Assembly: GCF_003933745.1 (NCBI RefSeq)
Contig: NZ_RSEB01000004.1
Span: forward strand, 496,001-560,000
DNA from: Glycomyces terrestris
GTDB taxonomy: Bacteria; Actinomycetota; Actinomycetes; Mycobacteriales; Micromonosporaceae
Direction of reading: 5' to 3'
DNA: 64,000 bases
The notes beneath the pieces were generated by a model. That model did not search any database. It was given only the letters and a program-made list of their open reading frames with translations, and was not told the origin of the DNA. Both the position numbers and the translations under genes were made by a program. Shown piece by piece: positions 35,842 through 43,968 of this stretch. The stretch's first letter is position 1. Every line of letters begins with the position of its first letter.

Positions 35842-36668
35842 GCGGTGCCGTGCTCCATCACCCGCCGCTGGGGCCGACCGTGCTGGTGGTGTCGGGCGCC
35901 GCGTTCGCGGCGATCCTGGTGTACCTGTGGGGAGCCGACCGGCTCCGGCGCCGCGGCGACGCCTGGCCGCTGGGGCGCGACCTCGCCTGGACCGCCGGCG
36001 CCGGGTCGATCGCCATCACCCTCCTCATGCCGCTGCCCGGCGGCCCGTTCACCGCGCACGCGGCCCAGCACCTGGTCCTGGGCATGGCCGCACCGCTCCT
36101 GCTCGTCCTCGCGCGGCCCCTCACCCTTGCATTCCGCGCGCTGGGGCCGGGCCGAACCCGCCGCGCCCTCCTCAGCTCCGTCCACTCCAGACCGATCGGG
36201 TGGCTCGCCTTCGCGCCGCTGGCGGCGCTCGCGGACCTGGGCGGCCTCTGGGTGCTCTACCGGACCCCGCTCTTCGCGGCCGTCCAGGACCGGCCGCTCG
36301 CCCATGCGGCGGTGCAGGCGCACGTGATCGGCGCGGGCGTCTGGTTCGCGTTCGCCCTCTGCCAACTCGACCCCGTCCGCCGCCGCTGGAGCCCGGCGTG
36401 GCGCGGCGGCACCCTCCTGGCCGCCGGGGCCGCGCACGCCGTCCTCGCCAAGAGCCTCGCCACGGCCCCGCCGCCGGGCACCGACTTCACCGGCGCCGAC
36501 CTCCTCAGCGGGGCGCAGCTCATGTACTACGGCGGCGACCTCGCGGAAGCCGCCCTCGCCGCCGTCATCGCCCTCCAGTGGTACCAGGCCACCGGCCGGG
36601 CCCGAGCGCGACGTCACCGCCACGCCGCACTCGCCCGCGAACCTAGCCCGGCGCGAGCCGCGCCGTGA
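35838..36668 (+). CDS. CtaG-type cytochrome c oxidase assembly protein (caa3_CtaG family)
   Basis: A 276-residue membrane protein with about seven helices. Features are HAAQHLVLGMAAPLLLVLAR (a His pair motif), HAAVQAHVIGAGVWFAFALC and QLMYYGGDLAEAALAAVIAL. These are the conserved His/Asp-containing segments of the caa3_CtaG family, linked to copper delivery to cytochrome oxidase in Bacillus. GTG 35838 overlaps the DUF2243 stop (GTGA), so the pair is cotranslated. The last 20 residues are basic and cytoplasmic. Confidence 0.87.
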   Translation: MSGAVLHHPPLGPTVLVVSGAAFAAILVYLWGADRLRRRGDAWPLGRDLAWTAGAGSIAITLLMPLPGGPFTAHAAQHLVLGMAAPLLLVLARPLTLAFRALGPGRTRRALLSSVHSRPIGWLAFAPLAALADLGGLWVLYRTPLFAAVQDRPLAHAAVQAHVIGAGVWFAFALCQLDPVRRRWSPAWRGGTLLAAGAAHAVLAKSLATAPPPGTDFTGADLLSGAQLMYYGGDLAEAALAAVIALQWYQATGRARARRHRHAALAREPSPARAAP

Positions 36669-36876
36669 CGGGGCGATCGGATCGACTCGCATCGCCCGTC
36701 CGGCATCGGACGCCTCGGACACGAACTGCCCGTGCGGGAGCCGAGGGCCGGTGACCACATCAGACGCTCGCCGCGCGTCGGTGTCGGGAACCGGCCTACG
36801 GACTCTGACGCGGCCGCCGGGGAGCGGGTGACATTCGTACAAGACGGAGGTCCGCCGAACCGTGCATCCTCGCTGC

Positions 36877-37686
36877 ATGATCGAGTACGAAACCGCGCAC
36901 CTGCACGGGATGCACGTGGTCCAGGCCGGCCCGCGGCTGGCGCCGCCGCTGCTGCTCCTCCACGGATCGGGGGCCGCGGGCGGCCTGTGGGGTCCGGTGG
37001 CCCGGGCGCTGGCCCGCCGCCATCGCGTCGTCCAGGTCGACCTCCCCGGCTGCGGCCAGTCCCCGCCCGCGCCGTCATACGAGGTGCCGGCGCAGGCCGG
37101 CAAGGTGGCGGCGATGCTCGACGACCTCGGTCTCGGCCCTGTCGCGGCGGTCGGGCACTCCAGCGGCGGCTATGTCGCCACCGCGCTCGCCGAACAGCGC
37201 CCCGACCTGGTGCGGTCGATCGCGCTGATCAGCACCGGCCCGAGCCTCGACGCGCTCCTGCCGCAGCCGCTCTTCCTCCGGGCGCTGCTCGCTCCGCCGT
37301 TCGGCCCGCTGCTCTGGTCACGGCGTTCGGACGCGATGATCCGCAAGGGGTTGAACGCGACCGCCGTCCGCCCGGTGGACCTCACCGACGAGATGGTCGC
37401 GGAGGTCAAGGCCATCTCCTACCGCGCGTTCCGCACGATCCTGCGCCGGAACACCGAGTACATCGCCGAGCGCTGCGTGCCTGAGCGACTGGCGGCCCTC
37501 GGGGTGCCGTTGCTGGTCATCTTCGGCGCCGCCGACCCCCGCTGGGAGCCCACGTCGGCGCACCGCTACGAGGCGGTGGCGACCGCACGGACCGAGATGC
37601 TCGACGGCGTCGGACATCTGCCCCTCCTCGAAGCACCGGAGGCCGTCAGCGAACTGCTGCTCGACTTCACCGCCGAGGATCGCTGA
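36877..37686 (+). CDS. Alpha/beta hydrolase
   Basis: A 269-residue cytoplasmic alpha/beta hydrolase. The oxyanion motif is LLLLHGSGAAGGLWGPV, the nucleophile elbow GHSSGGYVATALAE, the acid in PLLVIFGAADPRWEPT, and the catalytic histidine in DGVGHLPLLEAPE. It is closest in layout to esterases and C-C hydrolases of the BphD/haloperoxidase type; substrate unknown. The ATG at 36877 starts the conserved region; a GTG at 36862 would add 5 residues and has GGAGG further upstream. It stands alone between the CtaG and MazF-like genes. Confidence 0.87.
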   Translation: MIEYETAHLHGMHVVQAGPRLAPPLLLLHGSGAAGGLWGPVARALARRHRVVQVDLPGCGQSPPAPSYEVPAQAGKVAAMLDDLGLGPVAAVGHSSGGYVATALAEQRPDLVRSIALISTGPSLDALLPQPLFLRALLAPPFGPLLWSRRSDAMIRKGLNATAVRPVDLTDEMVAEVKAISYRAFRTILRRNTEYIAERCVPERLAALGVPLLVIFGAADPRWEPTSAHRYEAVATARTEMLDGVGHLPLLEAPEAVSELLLDFTAEDR

Positions 37687-37818
37687 CACGCCGGGCGAAT
37701 GCCCGCACCGAGTACGCTGTGACCTTCGGCCACCGCGCGATCGTCGGTCTTCGCGCATCGATGAGCGACGGTGGCCGCGTTTTCACCGCGTCTCACGCGG
37801 GTCGTGGCAGGAGGGCAG

Positions 37819-38199
37819 ATGCAGCACGGCGAAGTCTGGTGGGTCGAGTTCGATGAGCGGCGACCGGTCGTCCTGCTGCAAGGGGACGAGGCGTCCGGGT
37901 TCCGTGCGATGCAGGTCGTCGCTCCGGCGGGCGTCGACATGAACGGCCTGGGCGTCGAGGTGGCCGTGGGCGCCGCGGAAGGGCTGCCCTTCGCAGGCGT
38001 ACTGCGGTTCGCGTTCCCGCGGCCGGACTCCATCCCGTGCACGTGGCTGACGACCGTGACCCGGGAGGACCTGGTCGAGCGGGCAGGCGCGCTGCCCTCC
38101 TCGAAACTCGGCGAGATCGAAGACGCCCTCCGTGCCGCCGGACAGCAGGAGGAGCGGCCCGCGACGGCGACCGATCGCGATCTGCGGCCAGGACACTAG
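37819..38199 (+). CDS. MazF/PemK-like protein without a visible antitoxin
   Basis: A 126-residue protein starting MQHGEVWWVEFDERRPVVLL, matching the MazF/PemK fold opening ('x-x-G-x-v-W-v-x-f-x-x-x-RPvvvl'). LTTVTREDLVERAGALPSSK follows, at the place of the conserved C-terminal strand and helix. MazF proteins are ribosome-independent mRNA interferases. No small antitoxin gene lies upstream in the 132-base gap, which is unusual; the next gene downstream is an AraC regulator 9 nt away. AGGAGG at 37809-37814 sets the ATG at 37819. It may be a solitary member with another role. Confidence 0.7.
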   Translation: MQHGEVWWVEFDERRPVVLLQGDEASGFRAMQVVAPAGVDMNGLGVEVAVGAAEGLPFAGVLRFAFPRPDSIPCTWLTTVTREDLVERAGALPSSKLGEIEDALRAAGQQEERPATATDRDLRPGH

Positions 38200-38208
38200 A
38201 CTGGTGAG

Positions 38209-39039
38209 GTGCTGCCTCAAGGGACGGTCGACTGGGCGATGGTGGACGTGGCGCTCCCGTCCCGGCCGCTTCGGCTGCCGGGGATCGACATGGTCGGGTT
38301 CGGCCACCGTTCGCCCGCGCCAGCCGAGATCGCCATGGTCACGCACCCGTCCGTCACGCTGCTCATCGATCTGAGCGAGGACGACCAGATCGCCTCCGAC
38401 GCCCAGGGGCGGCGTGTTCGCGGCAGTGTCGTCGCGGGGCTCGTCCCCGGTGATCTCCGGGTGGCCGGCCAGGGGGTCCACGACTGCCTTCAGATCCGGC
38501 TCGATCCGGTCGCCGCCACCGCGCTGCTCGACGCCTCGGCTGAGCTCAGCGGGGCCGTCGTGTCCCTGGAGGAGGTCTGGGGCCGCGACGCGGGGCGGGT
38601 CGAAGACCGGTTGCGCGATGCCGCATCGTGGCACGAGCGGTTCGAGATCGCGGTGGACGTCCTCGGCCGCCGACTGGGCGCGCGTCCCTCCGTCGACCCG
38701 GAGGTCGCCTACGTCTGGGAGCAGACCCTCGCCGGCCGAGGGCGGGTTCGGGTCGACGACCTGGCCGCCGAGGTCGGATGGGGGCGCAAGCGCCTGTGGT
38801 CCCGCTTCCGGGCCCAACTCGGGATCACTCCCAAACGGGCCGCCCGACTGGTGCGGTTCGACCGCGCCGCCCACCTGCTCGCGTCCGGTCGCAGCGCCGG
38901 GAGCGTCGCGATTGCGAGCGGCTACGCCGACCAGTCGCACCTGCACCGCGAGGTGAAGACGTTCACGGGGCTCACGCCCACGGCGCTGGCCGCGGCACCG
39001 TGGCTGGCGATCGACGACGTCGCGTGGCCGACCCCTTGA
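38209..39039 (+). CDS. AraC family transcriptional regulator
   Basis: A 276-residue regulator. The N-terminal sensor domain (about 1-165) is of the AraC-associated type ending in a 'A-SWHERFEIAVDVL' helix. The C-terminal double helix-turn-helix spans about 180-265: VDDLAAEVGWGRKRLWSRF and VAIASGYADQSHLHREVKTF. GTG 38209 follows a TAGACT -10 element (38197-38202) by 6 nt, without a ribosome binding site, so it is probably translated from a leaderless transcript even though the MazF-like stop is only 9 nt upstream. Its target is unknown. Confidence 0.87.
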   Translation: MLPQGTVDWAMVDVALPSRPLRLPGIDMVGFGHRSPAPAEIAMVTHPSVTLLIDLSEDDQIASDAQGRRVRGSVVAGLVPGDLRVAGQGVHDCLQIRLDPVAATALLDASAELSGAVVSLEEVWGRDAGRVEDRLRDAASWHERFEIAVDVLGRRLGARPSVDPEVAYVWEQTLAGRGRVRVDDLAAEVGWGRKRLWSRFRAQLGITPKRAARLVRFDRAAHLLASGRSAGSVAIASGYADQSHLHREVKTFTGLTPTALAAAPWLAIDDVAWPTP

Positions 39040-39125
39040 TCGTCGCCCAGTCCTGAGTGAGCGGAGTCCACTCAACTGCGTTCACCCCAGAAACATTGGC
39101 GCGCAAGGGTTCGATTCAAAGGCGC

Positions 39126-39701
39126 TCACGGCTCGGCCGGGAACGCGCGGGCGAAGGCGAGGACCGCGGTTCGTTCGGTGCCGTCGTCGGGGATCTCGCG
39201 GCGGCGCCAGCGCAGCAGCAGGGTCTCGAGTTCGCGGCCGAACTCCTCGAGTTCGGCCGGGTCGAGCCGCAGCCAGACGTGCGCGGCGAATGCGGCGTCG
39301 CTCCACGGCGGTTCGGCGGCGGCGAGGAACTGCCGGGCGCGCTCGGCGTCGCGTTGCAGTAGTACGAGGTCGGCCGCGGTCGCGGCGGTCTCGGCGGCCG
39401 GGCGGCCCGTGTCGGCGCCGGGCCGCCACCGCAGCCCGCGGGTCACCAGCCGCCAGCGGCGCTTGCGGCGGTCGTCCTCGGCCCCAGCCGATTCGACCAG
39501 GCCCGCGTCGACCATGACCTTGAGGTGGTGGGAGACGCTGCCGGTGGCGAGCCCGAGGGTCTGCGCCAGTTCCGTGGTGGTCGAAGGCCCGTGGACGGTC
39601 AGCGCGTCGAGGAGGCGGGACCGGTCGGGATGGGCGAGGCAGGCCAGCGCCTGCACGTCGCCGTCGATCTGCCGCACGTCACCGGGCTCGCCGTCTCTCA
39701 T
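39126..39701 (-). CDS. ArsR-type winged-helix transcriptional regulator
   Basis: A 191-residue regulator. The N-terminal winged helix (about 15-85) contains ACLAHPDRSRLLDALTVHG and TELAQTLGLATGSVSHHLKV as the recognition helix region, then the wing. The C-terminal part (about 90-190) is helical and ends with strands resembling other helix-turn-helix proteins that sense small molecules. There is no metal-binding Cys pair, so it is unlikely to sense metals. ATG 39701 lies 7 nt after TAAGAT on the minus strand (leaderless pattern); an ATG at 39710 would add 3 residues. A perfect 28-bp palindrome abuts the gene and separates it from the divergent aldo/keto reductase gene, its likely target. Confidence 0.88.
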   Translation of the reverse strand: MRDGEPGDVRQIDGDVQALACLAHPDRSRLLDALTVHGPSTTTELAQTLGLATGSVSHHLKVMVDAGLVESAGAEDDRRKRRWRLVTRGLRWRPGADTGRPAAETAATAADLVLLQRDAERARQFLAAAEPPWSDAAFAAHVWLRLDPAELEEFGRELETLLLRWRRREIPDDGTERTAVLAFARAFPAEP

Positions 39702-39714
39702 ACGAGCCATCTTA

Positions 39715-39753
39715 GCAAGCAGATTTGCGCAAATCTGCTTGCGGATCTATGCT
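39715..39753 (+). promoter_or_regulatory. Perfect 28-bp palindrome and overlapping promoter
   Basis: GCAAGCAGATTTGC (39715-39728) is followed directly by its exact reverse complement (39729-39742). A sigma-70-like promoter for the aldo/keto reductase overlaps it: TTGCGC (39725-39730), a 17-bp spacer and TATGCT (39748-39753). On the other strand TAAGAT (39714-39709) is the ArsR gene's likely -10. A bound dimer would block both promoters. Confidence 0.7.
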
Positions 39754-39789
39754 GGGCCTTCCACCGACCCCCTTTGACGGAGGCCACCG

Positions 39790-40821
39790 ATGCAATACGC
39801 GCCGCTCGGGCGCACGGGCATGACCGTGTCGCGATACGCGTTGGGCACCATGATGTTCGGCAGCGCCGGCAACACCGACCACGACGAGTGCACCAGGATC
39901 GTCCACACCGCGCTCGAAGCGGGGATCAACTTCGTGGACACCGCCGACATGTACAGCACCGGCGAGTCCGAGCGCATCGTGGGAGCGGCGCTGCGGGGCC
40001 GCCGGGACGACGTGATCCTGGCGACCAAGGGCCACTTCGCCCTCGAGGAGGGACTGAACCGCAGCGGCAACTCCCGCCGCCACCTGCTCAACGCCGTCGA
40101 CGCGAGCCTGCGGCGGCTGGGAACGGACTGGATCGACCTGTACCAGGTCCACCGGCCCGACTGGAGCACCGACCTGGAGGAGACGCTCGGCGTGCTCACC
40201 GATCTGGTGCGCGAGGGGAAGATCCGGGCCTTCGGCTGCTCGACGTTCCCCGCCCACGAGCTGGTCGAGAGCCACCGGGTCGCCGAGGCCCGCGGGCTGA
40301 TGCGGTTCCGCACCGAGCAGCCGCCGTACAACCTCCTCGCGCGCGGGATCGAGCGCGACGTCCTCCCGGTGGCCGAGCGGTGGGGCATGGGCGTGCTCAC
40401 CTGGAGCCCCTTGGGGTTCGGGTTCCTCACCGGCCACCACCGCGCCGGAGCGGCGGATTCGGCCCGCGCCAGGCTGCGCCCGGCCTGGTTCGATCCCGAG
40501 AACCCCGAGGTCGCCCGCAAACTCGCCGTCGCCGAGCAGCTGGCCCAGGTGGCCGACGACCTCGGCCGCCCGCTGCCGGCGCTCGCGACCGCGTTCCCGC
40601 TCGCCCACCGCGCGGTGACCTCCGTGATCACCGGCGTGCGCACCCTCGAACAGCTCGACGCGACGCTGAAGCACGTCGACCTGGTCCTGGACGACGCCAC
40701 CCTCGACCGGCTCGACGCCATCGTCCCGCCGGGCACCGACGTCTACGACCCGCAGTCCCCGATGCCGCTCCCCTGGCTCACCGACCCGGCACTGCGCCGG
40801 CGGACCGCGGCGACCGGCTGA
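39790..40821 (+). CDS. Aldo/keto reductase
   Basis: A 343-residue NADPH-dependent oxidoreductase with the AKR (beta/alpha)8 barrel. The catalytic tetrad is visible: Asp50 and Tyr55 in NFVDTADMYSTGESE, Lys80 in ILATKGHFAL and His121 in DLYQVHRPD. The cofactor-binding end contains HRAVTSVITGVRTLEQLDA. It reduces aldehydes or ketones in the cytoplasm; substrate unknown. It is divergent from an ArsR-type regulator across a palindromic operator with a good -35/-10 pair, so it is likely induced by a small molecule. A perfect 14-bp palindrome (40855-40868) follows the stop. Confidence 0.93.
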   Translation: MQYAPLGRTGMTVSRYALGTMMFGSAGNTDHDECTRIVHTALEAGINFVDTADMYSTGESERIVGAALRGRRDDVILATKGHFALEEGLNRSGNSRRHLLNAVDASLRRLGTDWIDLYQVHRPDWSTDLEETLGVLTDLVREGKIRAFGCSTFPAHELVESHRVAEARGLMRFRTEQPPYNLLARGIERDVLPVAERWGMGVLTWSPLGFGFLTGHHRAGAADSARARLRPAWFDPENPEVARKLAVAEQLAQVADDLGRPLPALATAFPLAHRAVTSVITGVRTLEQLDATLKHVDLVLDDATLDRLDAIVPPGTDVYDPQSPMPLPWLTDPALRRRTAATG

Positions 40822-41071
40822 CGCCGGCACCGGGCGGACCGAAGCCCTGGACCTCCGCACCGGTGCGGCCGAAGTCGAAGGCCGCAATGGTTGCACCCTC
40901 GTAGTGCGCGGCCGCCATGTCGTCGGCCGCCTCCGGTGACGCAAGGATCGCTTGTCCCCCATGCGAGCCACAACCGGGTGTCCACTCCGGGGCGATGGCG
41001 TGGGTCCCCGATCGCCATAGCGTTCAAGGAGATCGCGGCGCACGGCCGCGACTCGACGAATGGAGGTCGGC

Positions 41072-41911
41072 ATGAAGCCGGTATGGCAGTTCGCGGCGAT
41101 CGCGGCGGTGGCGCTGCTCGGACGAGTGGTGTTGGGGCCGTTCATGGACCAGCCCTGGGTCATGCTCGCGGGAGGCGTGGCGGCGGCCGTCGCCCTCCTG
41201 CTCGCGTACCGCTGGATCGTGCGGCTCACCGAGCGGCGGACCGTGACCGAGCTCGGCGAGCGCGGGGCGGTGTCCGGCCTGCTCGGCGGGACCGCGCTCG
41301 GGACCGTCATGTTCGCGCTCGTCATCGGCTGCATCGCCCTCCTCGGCCAGTACCATGTGGACGGCTGGGGGGCGCCCGAGGCGGCGCTCGGACTCGTCGG
41401 GCTCATGGCCGTGGCCGCCGTGTCCGAGGAGCTGATCTTCCGCGGCGTCCTGCTGCGCTGGATCGAGACCCGCTTCGGCAGCTGGGTCGCGCTGGCCGTC
41501 ACCGCGCCCCTGTTCGGGCTGATGCACCTCGCCAACCCCGACGCGAGCCTGTGGGGCGCCACCGCGATCGCGATCCAGGCGGGCGCGATGCTGGGCGCGG
41601 TCTATCTGGCGACGCGCAGCCTGTGGCTCCCGATCGGCATCCACTTCGGATGGAACACCGCCCAGTCCGCGCTGTTCTCCACCCAGGTGTCCGGCAACGA
41701 CACGGCGCAGGGCCTCCTCGACGCGGCGACCAGCGGCCCCGCGGCCGTCAGCGGCGGCGAGTTCGGCCCCGAGGCGAGCGTCTTCGCGGTCCTCGCCGGC
41801 GCCGCCCTCACGGTGGTCTTCCTGGTGATCGCCCACCGCCGCGGCAGGATCGTGCCGGCCCGCTCGCGCCGCGCCGCGGCCCCGGCGGATGCGGATAGAA
41901 TCCCCCGGTGA
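41072..41911 (+). CDS. CPBP family intramembrane metalloprotease
   Basis: A 279-residue membrane protein with about seven helices and the CPBP (Abi/CAAX-like) motifs. Glu119-Glu120 with Arg124 form SEELIFRGVLL; the second motif is LFGLMHLANP and the third GIHFGWNTAQS. These residues form the presumed metal-dependent active site. Eukaryotic relatives cleave prenylated CAAX proteins; bacterial substrates are mostly unknown. ATG 41072 has GGAGG 5 nt upstream. Its stop overlaps the GTG start of a histidine kinase (GTGA), so protease and two-component system are cotranslated. Confidence 0.9.
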   Translation: MKPVWQFAAIAAVALLGRVVLGPFMDQPWVMLAGGVAAAVALLLAYRWIVRLTERRTVTELGERGAVSGLLGGTALGTVMFALVIGCIALLGQYHVDGWGAPEAALGLVGLMAVAAVSEELIFRGVLLRWIETRFGSWVALAVTAPLFGLMHLANPDASLWGATAIAIQAGAMLGAVYLATRSLWLPIGIHFGWNTAQSALFSTQVSGNDTAQGLLDAATSGPAAVSGGEFGPEASVFAVLAGAALTVVFLVIAHRRGRIVPARSRRAAAPADADRIPR

Positions 41912-43260
41912 CCGCCCGCCAGCGGGCCGCCCGCCTCCGCGCTCGGACCGCCCGGGCGCGGCGCGCGTTCGCGGCCCTGCCACTCGTCGTCCGCGACCTG
42001 CCGCTCGGACTCCTCTTCGCGGGCTTGGCGCTCCTGCCGACCTTGCACGACCAGGTGACGCAGGTCGGCGACATGCCCCGCCGCCCGCTCGACGCCGTCG
42101 GGTACGGCCTCCTGCTCCTCCAGAGCCTGCCGCTCGCCCTGCGGCGGCGCAGTCCGGGCCTCGGCCTCGGCCTCATCGCCGCCGGCTTCGCGCTCTCCTC
42201 CCTCACCGGCTACCACTCCCCCGCGGGCTCGGCCCTTCTCGTGGCGCTGGTCAGCGCCGGGGCGCACCTCGAACGCGGCCGCCGCGCGACCGCCGCCGGC
42301 CTCGTTGTCGCCTATGCCGCGTTCGCGGCCGCGCTGATCGCGCTCGGCTCGCCCGAGCGGATCGACGGGTTCGCGTTCGTGCTCCTGATGCTCGGTTCCG
42401 CTTGGGCCGCAGGCGCGTGGCTGCGGAACCGGCGGCGCGCCGAGGCCGAGCGCCGGCGCGAGGTCGCGGCGGCGACCCGCACCGCGGAGCGGGCCCGGAT
42501 CGCGCGGGACCTGCACGACGTGGTGACGCACCACGTGACGGCCATGACCGTGCAGGCCGAAGCCGCCCGATACCTCACGGCCGCACCGGAACGGCTCGAT
42601 GCGGCCCTCCGCGCGATCGGCGAGACCGGGCGCCTCGCGACCGCCGACCTGCGCCGGCTCCTCGACGTGCTCGGACCCGCCGGCGACAGCGGTGCGGGGC
42701 GCCTCGACGCCGGCGGGCGTTCCGAGGGGGCACGGCATCCCGCCGGGCTCGACGGCGGCACCTCCGGGCGACGCATCGCATCGGGGCCGGAAGCGGACGT
42801 CCCGGCGCTCGCCGAGGCCGTCGGCCCGGGAGCCGACGACGGCGCGGACCACCCCGCCCCGCTCGAAGACCTGCGGTCCCTTGTGGCGCGCACCCGCAGC
42901 GCCGGGCAGCCCGTGGACCTCGCCGAGACCGGCGGCGCGCCGGGGAGGACCGCGGGCGAGGTCGCCGCGCACCGCGTCGTCCAGGAGTCGCTCACCAACG
43001 CGCTCAAGCACGCCCGCGGCGCGGCGACCGCCGTGACCGTGGATCGCGGCGAGGACGCGATCACCGTGGAGGTCAGGACCGCCGGGGGCCGCGGCACCAC
43101 GGCGTCGCGCGAGGGCTCGGGACGCGGCCTCGCCGGGCTGCGCGAGCGCGTCGCGCTCCTCGGCGGCGAGTTCCACGCGGGCCCCGGCGAGGACGGGGCC
43201 TTCACCGTCGCCGCCCGGATTCCCGCCCCCCGTGCTGAGAGCCCAAGGGAGACTTCGTGA
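41908..43260 (+). CDS. Sensor histidine kinase (HisKA_3, NarL/DesK type)
   Basis: A 450-residue membrane kinase. About five N-terminal helices (residues 25-175) lead into the dimerisation helix with phospho-acceptor His203 in RIARDLHDVVTHHVTAMTV. A Gly/Ala-rich linker of about 70 residues (260-330) precedes the HATPase domain, with N box VVQESLTNALKHARG and G2 box GSGRGLAGLRERVALLGG. The G1 box is unusual: VEVRTAGGRG replaces the usual D-x-G-x-G. The GTG start overlaps the CPBP gene stop and the stop overlaps the regulator's GTG, so all three are coupled. The signal is unknown. Confidence 0.9.
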   Translation: MTARQRAARLRARTARARRAFAALPLVVRDLPLGLLFAGLALLPTLHDQVTQVGDMPRRPLDAVGYGLLLLQSLPLALRRRSPGLGLGLIAAGFALSSLTGYHSPAGSALLVALVSAGAHLERGRRATAAGLVVAYAAFAAALIALGSPERIDGFAFVLLMLGSAWAAGAWLRNRRRAEAERRREVAAATRTAERARIARDLHDVVTHHVTAMTVQAEAARYLTAAPERLDAALRAIGETGRLATADLRRLLDVLGPAGDSGAGRLDAGGRSEGARHPAGLDGGTSGRRIASGPEADVPALAEAVGPGADDGADHPAPLEDLRSLVARTRSAGQPVDLAETGGAPGRTAGEVAAHRVVQESLTNALKHARGAATAVTVDRGEDAITVEVRTAGGRGTTASREGSGRGLAGLRERVALLGGEFHAGPGEDGAFTVAARIPAPRAESPRETS

Positions 43261-43913
43261 CAGCGCCCGTCAGGGTCCTCGTCTGCGACGACCAGATGCT
43301 GGTTCGCACCGGCCTCGTCACCATCATCGACGCCCAGCCCGATCTCGAGGTCGCGGGCGAATGCGGCGACGGCGCCACGGCCGTGGCCCTCGCGGAGCGG
43401 CTGCGTCCCGACGTGGTCCTCATGGACGTGCGCATGCCCGTCCTCGACGGCATCGAGGCGACGCGCCGCCTCGCCGGCGCGGCCGTCGCCGACCCGGTGA
43501 AGGTCCTCGTCGTCACCACCTTCAACCTCGACGAGCACGTCTACGAGGCGCTGCGCGCCGGCGCGTCGGGCTTCCTCCTGAAGGACGCGCCGCCCGACCG
43601 GCTCCTCCAGGGCATCCGCACGGTCGCAACGGGATCGGCCCTCCTCGACCCCGAGGTCACCCGCGCGCTCGTGGGCCGCTTCGCCGCCCGCATCCGCCCG
43701 GCCGACCGGGCCCCCGGCTCCCCGCTCACGCCGCGCGAGCTCGAGGTGCTCCGGCTCATCGCCGACGGCCGCTCGAACGCCGAGATCGCGGCCGCGCTCC
43801 ACCTCAGCCCCGAGACCGTCAAGACCTTCGTGTCCCGCATCCTCACCAAACTGGGCCTGCGCGACCGCGTTCAAGCCGTCGTCTACGCCTTCAGAAACGG
43901 CCTGGTCGACTGA
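43257..43913 (+). CDS. NarL/LuxR-type response regulator
   Basis: A 218-residue regulator. The receiver domain (about 5-125) has the acidic pair DD at 11-12, phospho-acceptor Asp57 in LMDVRMPVLDG, and FLLKDAPPDRL with the conserved Lys. The LuxR helix-turn-helix (about 150-212) has LTPRELEVLRLIADGRSNAE and HLSPETVKTFVSRILTKLGL. It is the partner of the overlapping kinase and would bind DNA once phosphorylated. GTG 43257 is preceded by GGGAG. It closes the CPBP-kinase-regulator operon. Confidence 0.95.
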   Translation: MTAPVRVLVCDDQMLVRTGLVTIIDAQPDLEVAGECGDGATAVALAERLRPDVVLMDVRMPVLDGIEATRRLAGAAVADPVKVLVVTTFNLDEHVYEALRAGASGFLLKDAPPDRLLQGIRTVATGSALLDPEVTRALVGRFAARIRPADRAPGSPLTPRELEVLRLIADGRSNAEIAAALHLSPETVKTFVSRILTKLGLRDRVQAVVYAFRNGLVD

Positions 43914-43968
43914 ACCCGCGTGCCTCCACACTGCGCCCGATCGCGTTCGGGCACGTATGCTGCCCGTT

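Noticed and set aside
40822-41071. Coding-like minus-strand reading after the aldo/keto reductase (contains ILASPEAADDMAAAHYEG)
   Set aside because: No start, short, and no family recognised; only a perfect palindrome CCGCACCGGTGCGG at 40855-40868 is certain, with no loop to make it a terminator.
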